Source: Pseudomonadota bacterium
GTDB taxonomy: Bacteria > Pseudomonadota > Alphaproteobacteria > Ferrovibrionales > Ferrovibrionaceae
Assembly (NCBI GenBank): GCA_021793055.1
Contig: JAJYTL010000250.1
Span: 1 to 5,180 of the forward strand
Reading direction: 5' to 3'
Length of the DNA: 5,180 bases
Shown piece by piece: positions 1 through 5,180 of the stretch; the first letter of the stretch is position 1, and every line of letters starts with the position of its first letter. Both the position numbers and the translations under genes were made by a program. The notes beneath the pieces are model-generated. The model was not told where the DNA came from. It ran no database searches and saw only the letters and a list, made by a program, of their open reading frames with translations.

Positions 1-2
1 CG

Positions 3-707
3 GAGGGCTGCAGCCGCGGCCGCGGCGGCTCGATGCATCTCTTCAGCGCCCGGCAGCGCTTCTATGGCGGCTACGCCATCGTCGGCGGCGGCCTGCCGCT
101 CGCGGCCGGCCTCGCCCTCGCCGACAAGATGCAGGGCCGGAACAACGTCACCGCTTGCTTCTTCGGCGAGGGCGCCGCCGCCGGGGGCGAATTTCACGAG
201 ACGATGAATCTGGCGGCGCTGTGGAAGCTGCCGGTCCTTTTCGTCTGCGAGAACAATCTTTACGCCATGGGCACACGGCTCGACCTCTCGGAATCCGAAA
301 CCGACATCCACGCCAAGGCGCAAAGCTACCGGATCGACTCGGAATCCCTGGACGGCATGGACGTGGTGTCGGTCGACGCCGCCGCCAACCGTGCCATCGC
401 GGCGATCCGCGAGGGCACCGGGCCGCATTTTCTCGAATGCAAGACCTATCGCTTCCGCGCCCATTCCATGTTCGATCCCCAGCTCTATCGCACCCACGAA
501 GAGGTCGAGGAGTGGAAAAAGCACGATCCCATTCCACGCTTAGCCAATTGGATGCGCGAGGTCGGCATGCTGCACGACAACGACGTTGCGACCATCGAGG
601 CCGACACCAAGGCGGAGATCGAGGACGCCGTCGCCTTCGCCGAGGCTGGGCACTGGGAACCGGCCGCCGATCTCGCGCGCGACGTCTATGCCGGAGCCGC
701 GTCATGA
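3..707 (+). CDS. pdhA: 2-oxoacid (probably pyruvate) dehydrogenase E1 component, alpha subunit, 3' part
   Basis: This subunit pairs with E1 beta to decarboxylate a 2-oxoacid on thiamine diphosphate and acylate the lipoyl arm of E2 in the cytoplasm. The frame is already open at the left edge: residues EGCSRGRGGSMHLF (bases 3-44) match the conserved GRGGSMH segment, so the ATG at 33 is internal and the true start lies upstream. The thiamine diphosphate motif begins with GEG at 165-173 and ends with ENN at 249-257, followed by YAMGT. The first motif residue pair is GE where most family members have GD. The segment RFRAHSMFDPQLYR (about 448-489) corresponds to the conserved loop usually written YRGHSMSDP..YR, and EVEEWKKHDPI follows it. 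The C-terminus is complete and its TGA overlaps the E1 beta ATG by 4 bases, so translation is probably coupled. Pyruvate is the best guess for the substrate; acetoin or a branched-chain 2-oxoacid cannot be excluded from sequence alone. Confidence 0.93.
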   Translation, partial: EGCSRGRGGSMHLFSARQRFYGGYAIVGGGLPLAAGLALADKMQGRNNVTACFFGEGAAAGGEFHETMNLAALWKLPVLFVCENNLYAMGTRLDLSESETDIHAKAQSYRIDSESLDGMDVVSVDAAANRAIAAIREGTGPHFLECKTYRFRAHSMFDPQLYRTHEEVEEWKKHDPIPRLANWMREVGMLHDNDVATIEADTKAEIEDAVAFAEAGHWEPAADLARDVYAGAAS

Positions 708-1699
708 GCGCCGCCGCCGAGATGGTCGCCGAGGTGACCTATCGCGACGCTTGCCGCATGGCGCTTCGCGATGCGCTGGTGCGCGATACCCGCGTCTTCC
801 TGATGGGCGAGGACGTCGGGCATTACGGCGGCTGTTACGCGGTCAGCAAGGGCCTTCTCGAGGAGTTCGGACCGGAGCGCATTCGCGACACGCCGCTATC
901 AGAATCCGGCTTCACCGGCATCGGCATCGGCGCCGCGATGAACGGCATGCGTCCGATCGTCGAGATCATGACGGTGAATTTCGCGCTGCTCGCGCTGGAT
1001 CAGATCGTCAACAACGCCGCCACCATCCGGCACATGTCGGGCGGCCAGTTCGGCGTGCCGCTGGTGATCCGCATGGCGACCGGCGCCGGCCGCCAGCTGG
1101 CGGCGCAGCATTCGCACAGCCTGGAAGGCTGGTTCGCCCACGTTCCGGGGCTCAAGGTGCTGGCCCCGGCGACGATCGAGGACGCGCGCGGCATGCTCTG
1201 GACCGCCATCGAGGATCCGGACCCCGTGCTGATCTTCGAGCATGTCATGCTCTACAACAGCGGCGGTCCGCTCGCCGCCGGCGCGGGCGCGGTGCCGATC
1301 GACAAGGCGGCGATCCGGCGCGCCGGCCAAAATGTCAGTCTCATCACCTACGGCGGCTCCTTGCCCAAGGCGCTGAAAGCGGCCGAGGAACTCGCCGGCC
1401 AAGGAATCGAGGCCGAGGTCGTCGATCTCCGCACCCTGCGGCCGCTCGACGACGAGACCATTTGCGCCTCTGTGGCGAAGACGCGCCGCGCGGTGATCGT
1501 CGACGAGGGCTGGTGCTCGGGCAGCCTTGCCGCCGAAATCTCCGCGCGGATCATGGAGAAGGTTTTCTGGAGCCTCGATGCGCCCGTCGCGCGGGTATGC
1601 AGCGCCGAAGTGCCGATCCCCTATCCGGAGCATCTCGAACAGGCCGCACTACCTCAGGTGCCGGCCATCGTCGCGGCCGCGAAAGGCGTCGTGGGCTAA
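704..1699 (+). CDS. pdhB: 2-oxoacid (probably pyruvate) dehydrogenase E1 component, beta subunit
   Basis: This is the second half of the E1 heterotetramer; it completes the thiamine diphosphate site and carries the transketolase C-terminal domain. The product is 331 residues, a normal length for the family. The start at 704 overlaps the E1 alpha stop (ATGA) and has a GGAG at 693-696, 7 bases upstream; the open frame running in from further upstream is out of register with E1 alpha and is not coding. The pyrimidine-binding domain shows MGEDVGHYGG (residues 34-43, with the cofactor-contacting Glu), then SESGFTGIGIGAAM, the MTVNFALLALDQIVN stretch, MSGGQ (111-115) and AQHSH (134-138), the conserved active-site histidine region. 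The C-terminal domain shows DLRTLRPLD, VDEGW and a VPIPYPEHLE segment near the end. I see no missing key residue. The gap to E2 is only 2 bases, which fits one transcript and coupled translation. Confidence 0.95.
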   Translation: MSAAAEMVAEVTYRDACRMALRDALVRDTRVFLMGEDVGHYGGCYAVSKGLLEEFGPERIRDTPLSESGFTGIGIGAAMNGMRPIVEIMTVNFALLALDQIVNNAATIRHMSGGQFGVPLVIRMATGAGRQLAAQHSHSLEGWFAHVPGLKVLAPATIEDARGMLWTAIEDPDPVLIFEHVMLYNSGGPLAAGAGAVPIDKAAIRRAGQNVSLITYGGSLPKALKAAEELAGQGIEAEVVDLRTLRPLDDETICASVAKTRRAVIVDEGWCSGSLAAEISARIMEKVFWSLDAPVARVCSAEVPIPYPEHLEQAALPQVPAIVAAAKGVVG

Positions 1700-1701
1700 T
1701 C

Positions 1702-2856
1702 ATGGCCGAGTTCGTCATGCCCTCTCTCGGCGCCGACATGGAAGCCGGCACCTTGGTCGAATGGCTGAAGCAGCCTGGCGACAAATTGCACCATGGCGAC
1801 ATCATCGCCGTGGTCGAGACGGAAAAAGGCGCGATCGAGGTCGAAATCTTCATGGACGGCATCATGGGCCGCCAGCTCATCGCCCCGCATACCAAGGTTC
1901 CGGTGGGAACCCCGCTCGCGATTATCGAGGGCGTCGCGGGCGAACAAGCCAAGGCCGCGCCGAAAGCCGCCGAAGCGCCGCCAGCGCCTGCCGTGTCGAA
2001 ACCGATCGCGCCGACCGCGGCCCCCGGCGCTGCCATCCGCGCGACGCCGGCGGCGCGCAAGGCCGCCGCCGCCCGGGGCCTGGCGCTCGACGGTTTAGCC
2101 GGCACCGGGCCCGAGGGGGCTATCCAGCTCGCCGATGTCGAGAGAGAGCTGAGCGCAGCCGGCGCCCCGGCCGCACGCAAGGGCCTCGATCTCGACAAGA
2201 TGCGCCATGCCATCGCCGCCGCCATGACGCGCTCGAAGCGCGACATTCCGCACTATTACCTCGCGACCACGATCGACATGTCGCGCGCTCTCGCGTGGCT
2301 CGCGGCAACCAACGCTGCCCGCGCGCCGGAGGCCCGCCTCCTGCCCGCGGTCCTGACCTTGAAGGCGGTGGCGGCGGCGCTTCGCCGCTATCCCAAGTTC
2401 AACGGCTTCTACAACGATCCCGGCGGCTTCGTTGCCAGAGAACCGATCCATATCGGAACCGCGATCGCCATTCGCGGCGGCGGCCTAGTCTCGCCGGCGA
2501 TCCACGATTGCGACCGCCTGAGCCTCGATGAGCTGATGGCCAAGCTGCGCGATCTCGCGGCGCGGGCGCGCGATGGTCGGCTGCGCAGTTCCGAGCTCAC
2601 CGATCCCACGATCACGGTATCGAGCCTCGGCGAGCGCGGCGTTGAGAGCCTCTACGGCGTGATCTACCCGCCGCAGGTTGCGATCGTCGGCCTCGGCAAG
2701 ATCGTGCCGAGGCCGATTGCCGTCGAAGACAAGATCGAAGTCCGCCCGGTGATGGCGGCCACCCTCGCCGCCGACCACCGCGTGAGCGACGGCCATCTGG
2801 GAAGCCTCTTCCTCAACGCCGTCGACGCCCGGCTGCAGGAGCCCGAGAAGTTATGA
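1702..2856 (+). CDS. pdhC: Lipoyl-dependent dihydrolipoamide acyltransferase (E2)
   Basis: E2 forms the core of the complex and transfers the acyl group from its lipoyl arm, normally to CoA. It has 384 residues with the usual three parts. An N-terminal lipoyl domain (about 2-77) has the lipoylated lysine in ETEKGAIEVE, K42; the common form is ETDKA. An Ala/Pro-rich linker (about 79-110) leads to a peripheral-subunit-binding domain (about 112-150, with TPAARKAAAARG and GTGPEGAI). The acyltransferase domain runs from about 165 to the end and carries the catalytic HRVSDG motif at H359 and D363. There is a single lipoyl domain. The ATG at 1702 is 2 bases past the E1 beta stop, with only a weak ribosome binding site, so coupling is likely. 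Its TGA overlaps the start of the next gene. The substrate could be acetyl or another short acyl group; the binding domain implies that an E3 (dihydrolipoyl dehydrogenase) and E1 dock here, though no E3 gene is visible. Confidence 0.95.
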   Translation: MAEFVMPSLGADMEAGTLVEWLKQPGDKLHHGDIIAVVETEKGAIEVEIFMDGIMGRQLIAPHTKVPVGTPLAIIEGVAGEQAKAAPKAAEAPPAPAVSKPIAPTAAPGAAIRATPAARKAAAARGLALDGLAGTGPEGAIQLADVERELSAAGAPAARKGLDLDKMRHAIAAAMTRSKRDIPHYYLATTIDMSRALAWLAATNAARAPEARLLPAVLTLKAVAAALRRYPKFNGFYNDPGGFVAREPIHIGTAIAIRGGGLVSPAIHDCDRLSLDELMAKLRDLAARARDGRLRSSELTDPTITVSSLGERGVESLYGVIYPPQVAIVGLGKIVPRPIAVEDKIEVRPVMAATLAADHRVSDGHLGSLFLNAVDARLQEPEKL

Positions 2857-3098
2857 CCGACACCGAACTGCGCATCAGCGTGATCGCCGAACTCGGCAAT
2901 ATCGCGCCGGAGACCGACGCCGGCAGCATCGACCCCGACGCCGATCTGCGCGAGGCGCTGGACATCGATTCGCTCGATTTCCTCAACTTCATCGCCGCAT
3001 TGCATAAAAGGCTCGGGGTCGAGGTGCCGGAAAGCGACTATGCAAAACTCCTCACGCTGAACGGCGCGGTGCGCTATCTCGCAACGAAAACGCCCTAA
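2853..3098 (+). CDS. Acyl carrier protein coupled to the E2 gene
   Basis: This is a small acidic carrier protein of 81 residues that should hold acyl groups on a 4'-phosphopantetheine arm. The attachment site is in DIDSLDFLNF, Ser40, matching the DSL consensus, followed by the hydrophobic second helix and an acidic surface. A predicted C-terminal segment (SDYAKLLTLNGAVRYL) resembles the end of standard ACPs. The ATG overlaps the E2 stop by 4 bases (ATGA) and has AGGAG at 2837-2841, 11 bases upstream, so its product is probably made in step with E2. It is not the housekeeping fatty-acid ACP by context: no fab genes are adjacent and the sequence diverges from the usual TEEFDTEIPD region, having EVPESDYAKL instead. 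The partner and cargo are unknown. Transfer from the E2 lipoyl arm to this ACP, or use of lipoyl precursors carried on it, are both inferences from position. Confidence 0.9.
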   Translation: MTDTELRISVIAELGNIAPETDAGSIDPDADLREALDIDSLDFLNFIAALHKRLGVEVPESDYAKLLTLNGAVRYLATKTP

Positions 3099-3212
3099 GC
3101 GGCGCGGCCGAAGCGCTCGTCCGGCAGCATCGGGCTATTTCATTTCTTCGCGCGGCTTCCCGCCATTCATCTATGGTGGTATCGCAACCGGATGCCGCGG
3201 GTTTCGCCATCA
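3099..3212. other. Gap between the operon end and the lipoprotein remnant
   Basis: I see no convincing gene in this stretch and no strong stem followed by a T run that would terminate the operon. On the minus strand, if the frame break in the repeat is corrected, an open frame from the lipoprotein remnant continues through here and into the end of the ACP gene (stop at 3052-3054). The amino-acid composition of that continuation is not persuasive as a domain, so the original end of the lipoprotein gene is not fixed. Confidence 0.5.
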
Positions 3213-3330
3213 TCACCGGACCGCCGCCCCCGGACAGGCCGGGCAGTCGGGCTTCGGCATCATCACCGGGCCGCTGCCTGGGCAGGCCGGGAAGTCGGAT
3301 TGCGACAGCGCCATCACCGGGCCGCCGGGA
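3208..3330. repeat. Tandem repeat, about 50-51 bases, two full units and a partial third
   Basis: The plus-strand landmark CATCATCACCGG occurs at 3208-3219 and 3258-3269, and a diverged copy ends at 3320, giving steps of 50 and 51 bases. Each unit also contains CAGGCCGGG. On the minus strand the units encode GPVM-(x)n-CPACPG, about 17 residues each. The 51-base step keeps frame and the 50-base step does not: relative to its neighbour, the unit at 3208 has two extra bases around 3220-3234 and a three-base loss elsewhere. This accounts for the frame break in the overlapping lipoprotein remnant. The unit is coding in style, with no spacers, so it is not a CRISPR array. Confidence 0.8.
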
Positions 3331-3898
3331 CATTGCGGCTGCAATGGCGGCTTACGATCGGTCTTCGCCGCGACGCCCAATTCCTTCGACACGAGCGATG
3401 CCGCCCCGTCGGAAGCCGCGGCGCCAGGCCCCGCCGGCGGATCGGCCCGCGACGTCCGCATCGCCTTGGCCGGCTGCGCCGTGGACTTTTTCGCAGCGCC
3501 GAGCGCGGCGCTCGGCGGGCAATTCGGGTTTTTCAGCACCAACACCAAGATGTTGCCCTGAGACGCCGTCGATTTGTTGTCGCTCTTGGCACTCCCATTC
3601 AGGCCAACCGGCAGCGAGATCGGTGGCTTGATATCGACACTCAGCTGCGCGGCATGGTCTTTGTTCACCGAACCGGTGACGTTGAACGTCTCTGTCAGCG
3701 AGCACGCCACCAGGCCAAGTCTTGGCACGCCCTTTAGGCGCTCTTCGGCCTGGGCCGCGGAAATGGCATCGACGACGCCGACCTACGCTTGCGACATCGC
3801 CGCATTCACCGGCACCCTCTCGACCCGCTGTTCGCTTGCGGCACGCAGCAGCCGCCCAGGGTGAAGACAGCCACGATCAATGGCAGGAACCCCCACAT
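3213..3898 (-). pseudogene. Decayed small secreted lipoprotein gene with a Cys/Pro repeat tail
   Basis: The minus-strand ATG at 3898 opens a textbook lipoprotein signal: MWGFLPLIVAVFTLGGC, with the lipobox LGGC and a following Cys. The frame then breaks near 3824-3826 (a GGG run; one base appears lost) and continues as VERVPVNAAMSQA, an in-frame TAG at 3785-3783, then VGVVDAISAAQAEERLKG and PRLGLVACSLTETFNVTG. This leads into a beta-looking domain ending GNILVLVLKNP, then a low-complexity linker and a repeated CPACPG/GPVMM tail. A second frame break lies in the repeat near 3220-3234, after which a TGA (3215-3213) ends the frame. The domain's shape recalls small proteins with a TFNVT...ASQGN pattern, sometimes compared with the trypsin-co-occurring domain 2; this is from memory and weak. 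A GTG at 3728 would give an open frame of 171 residues but no signal peptide. The pieces rejoin into one sensible protein, which supports a pseudogene; sequencing error is the alternative. Confidence 0.7.
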
Positions 3899-3921
3899 CG
3901 CACGCCCCAGTTGAAATTCTT

Positions 3922-3929
3922 TGAATTAA
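3922..3929. other. Candidate 8-base target-site duplication next to the ISL3 end
   Basis: The 8 bases TGAATTAA immediately outside the inferred element end are AT-rich in an otherwise GC-rich region. ISL3-family elements typically duplicate 8 bases of AT-rich target. The second copy would lie outside the window, so this is a prediction only. Confidence 0.35.
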
Positions 3930-3952
3930 GGGTCTTCGTGGAATCGTGTGGG
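3930..3952. repeat. Probable right-end inverted repeat of the ISL3-family element
   Basis: A segment starting GGGTCTTCGTGG and ending ATCGTGTGGG lies 15 bases beyond the transposase stop codon. It begins with GG and has the length and position expected of an ISL3-family terminal repeat. The resemblance to known ends of the family is from memory; the partner repeat at the other end is not in the window, so pairing cannot be shown. Confidence 0.6.
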
Positions 3953-3967
3953 TGATTATTGATGGTT

Positions 3968-5080
3968 TCAGAGCTCGGCGAGCATGCAGGTGAAGACCTT
4001 GAGGCGCAGATAGTCCTCGTCGCGTAGTCCGTTGGCGCGACGTTGGATGACGCGGATCTTGTTGTTCAATCCTTCAACGAACCCGAGCGAGACCTTGTTC
4101 TCGGGGCTGCAATAGGCGGCGATCCCGTCCCAATGGCGGTCGATCATCTCGGCGAACGTCTCGTAGGGCTTCAAGCGCTGCCACTTGAGGCCCGCACGCC
4201 AGTTCTCGAAGAAGCGCCGCGCCCAGCCTTCGCGCGCGTAGCTCCAGAGTTGGCCGAAGGATTCCTTCAGCAGGTAGGCGGTGTTGAGCCGCTTGTTCGC
4301 GGCCAGCAAGGTCTTCAAGGACTTCCGGCCGTCCAGCGTCAGATTCTCGTGGCGGCTCAGCAGGACGTGCTTCTGGCCCTTGATGTAGCGCCGGTCTTTG
4401 CCCTGGAGCCGGGCGTACTTGGTCTTGCGCACCTTGTCCAAGGCGTCGTTCAGATGGCGCATCACATGGAACTTGTCGAACAGGATCGCCGCCTGGGGCG
4501 CGCGCTCCTGGGTGGCGTTGCGGAAGGGCTTCCACATGTCCATCACCGCCAGGCGGATGCCACGGGCCTTCTTCTCGCCCAGCCAGTCATAGAACTGCTG
4601 CATGCGGGCCTCCGAGCGATCCTCTCCGCCAAACCAGATGGGCCGGCCCCGGATCAGGTCGCTCACCACGATGCGGTAGGCATGCCCCTTCCTGATCGAG
4701 ATCTCGTCGATGCCGATCGCCTTGGGTGCCCGCGTGCCGGCGCGCGCCAGCTGGGCCGCCATGTACTGCTTGTCCAGCTCCTTGACGGTATGCCAGTCCA
4801 AGTGCAGTTCCCTGGCGACATCCTGGATCGTACCCGCCCGGCAGCGCCGGCCGACGAACCAGGCAAATCGCTTGGTGTAGAGCGGGTTGTCGGCAAGAAA
4901 GTCCAGAGGCTCGCGCTTCACCTTGCCACAGTGTCGGCACAGAACCCGCCGAACCTCGATCGCCAGCTAGACCCGCGTGTCACCGCAGGACAGGTCGCGC
5001 ACCCGGCGCGTCTCGCGGTCGTACCAACCCGCGTGCCTCCGGCCACAGTCCTTGCAGGCCGTTATGGGATGGCCCGCCCC
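3968..5080 (-). pseudogene. ISL3-family DDE transposase, in-frame TAG and missing N-terminus
   Basis: The transposase cuts and joins element ends. From the GTG at 4921 there is a 317-residue open frame with a helix-turn-helix-like segment (TIQDVARELHLDWHTVKELD, 31-50). The catalytic acids are Asp72 in GIDEISIRKGH, Asp128 in VMDMWKPF and Glu283 in FVEGLNNKIR; FDKFHVMRHL is another family hallmark. The same frame continues upstream through CRHCGK to a TAG at 4969-4967, then on through CGDTRV, RVRDLS, GWYDRE and CKDCGRRH. The cysteine pairs on both sides of the TAG form the expected N-terminal zinc finger, so the stop is a mutation inside one protein, not a gene boundary. The frame loses family resemblance before 5100, where the IS110 gene approaches. 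The GTG restart has no clear ribosome binding site and would lack half the zinc finger. The catalytic domain is intact, but the element is probably inactive by itself. Confidence 0.85.
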
Positions 5081-5085
5081 TTCCT

Positions 5086-5105
5086 CGGCATCGGATATGA
5101 TGCCG
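5086..5105. other. Perfect 7-bp hairpin just upstream of the IS110-type transposase
   Basis: CGGCATC (5086-5092) pairs with GATGCCG (5099-5105) around a 6-base loop, GGATAT. It lies 28 bases before the transposase ATG. IS110-family elements carry structured non-coding RNA and subterminal repeats in their flanks, so the hairpin may be part of the element's left end. It could equally be leftover ISL3 coding sequence. There is no T run, so it does not look like a terminator. Confidence 0.5.
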
Positions 5106-5133
5106 GTGCTTGAAACGGGAAAGGAACGGACCG

Positions 5134-5180
5134 ATGTCGATTGTGATCCTTGGAGTTGATCTAGGCAAGAACGCATGCAG
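5134..5180 (+). CDS. IS110-family transposase (RuvC-like recombinase), first 15 codons
   Basis: The frame from the ATG at 5134 reads MSIVILGVDLGKNAC and runs off the window edge. The GVDLGKN segment is the hallmark start of IS110-family transposases, where the Asp (residue 9) is the first acidic residue of the RuvC-like DEDD catalytic site. AAGGA at 5121-5125 is a good ribosome binding site 8 bases upstream, which supports this start. In the rest of the family a C-terminal transposase domain with a catalytic Ser follows, outside this window. IS110-family recombinases work with a guide (bridge) RNA encoded in the element's non-coding flank. The gene reads divergently from, and abuts, the broken 5' end of the ISL3 transposase, which suggests IS110 inserted into ISL3. 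Only 15 residues are visible, but the match is specific. Confidence 0.78.
   Translation, partial: MSIVILGVDLGKNAC

Larger units (their letters stand above)
3930..5080 (-). mobile_element. ISL3-family insertion sequence, truncated at its left (transposase 5') end
   Basis: The element comprises the candidate terminal repeat at 3930-3952 and a nearly full ISL3-type transposase on the minus strand. No second terminal repeat is visible before an IS110-type transposase starts at 5134 on the other strand. The space between the transposase's first zinc-finger cysteine (5054-5056) and 5134 is about 75 bases, too short for both the missing N-terminus and an intact ISL3 end. The right boundary given here is approximate; the junction lies somewhere in about 5061-5133. 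Confidence 0.7.

Noticed and set aside
899..1633. Minus-strand open frame of 244 codons opposite E1 beta
   Set aside because: It mirrors a conserved gene in a GC-rich region, is rich in Arg, Gly and Ala, and has no domain or ribosome binding site I can support.
586..1701. Upstream extension of the E2 frame to 586
   Set aside because: The extension is an Arg-rich shadow of E1 alpha and beta; the lipoyl domain starts exactly at the ATG at 1702.
3099..3180. Rho-independent terminator after the ACP gene
   Set aside because: GC-rich pairings can be drawn but none is strong and none is followed by a T run.
3208..3330. CRISPR-like repeat
   Set aside because: Units are contiguous with no variable spacers, only about 2.5 copies, and read as protein repeats.
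3192..3737. Plus-strand open frames across the lipoprotein remnant
   Set aside because: They are Arg-rich or low-complexity shadows; the signal peptide and domain content are on the minus strand.
3783..4969. TAG recoding (two in-frame TAG codons, 3785-3783 and 4969-4967)
   Set aside because: Both lie in decayed or mobile genes, one with additional frameshifts; intact genes here end in TGA or TAA, and nothing nearby suggests an amber-decoding system. Kept only as a remark.
4043..5113. Long plus-strand open frame of 356 codons
   Set aside because: It is antisense to the ISL3 transposase, whose catalytic motifs are clear; long antisense frames are common in GC-rich DNA and this one shows no recognisable domain.

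Overview
The window is GC-rich bacterial DNA, most like an alphaproteobacterium or a similar high-GC proteobacterium. I infer this from codon use and protein flavour and cannot confirm it. It has two halves. The left half (1 to 3098) is a tightly packed plus-strand operon in which every junction is a 4-base overlap or a 2-base gap. The right half (about 3100 to 5180) is eroded accessory DNA holding a broken lipoprotein gene and two insertion sequences.

Left half: the 3' part of a pyruvate/2-oxoacid dehydrogenase E1 alpha gene, a complete E1 beta gene, a complete lipoyl-bearing E2 acyltransferase gene, and directly coupled to E2 an 81-residue acyl carrier protein with a DSLD phosphopantetheine site. 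E1 alpha and beta should decarboxylate a 2-oxoacid on thiamine diphosphate and reductively acylate the E2 lipoyl arm, and E2 normally passes the acyl group to CoA. The linked ACP suggests that the acyl group, or the product, may be routed to a carrier protein. No E3 gene follows the ACP; one could lie upstream of the window or be shared from elsewhere in the genome.

Right half: on the minus strand, reading toward the operon, lie the remains of a small lipoprotein gene (start at 3898). It has an intact lipoprotein signal peptide but two frame breaks and one in-frame TAG, and it ends in a roughly 50-base tandem repeat coding for a Cys/Pro-rich tail. An ISL3-family insertion sequence sits about 30 bases upstream of its start codon. 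The ISL3 transposase reads on the minus strand, has an in-frame TAG inside its N-terminal zinc finger, and has lost its extreme N-terminus. At that point the first 15 codons of an IS110-family transposase begin on the plus strand (5134), preceded by a hairpin. The simplest reading is a nested insertion: IS110 into ISL3, which is itself inserted upstream of the decayed lipoprotein gene.

The observations most worth following are the ACP-coupled dehydrogenase cassette, the nested IS110 edge (a family known to carry a guide RNA in its flanks), and the reconstructable lipoprotein with its repeat tail.
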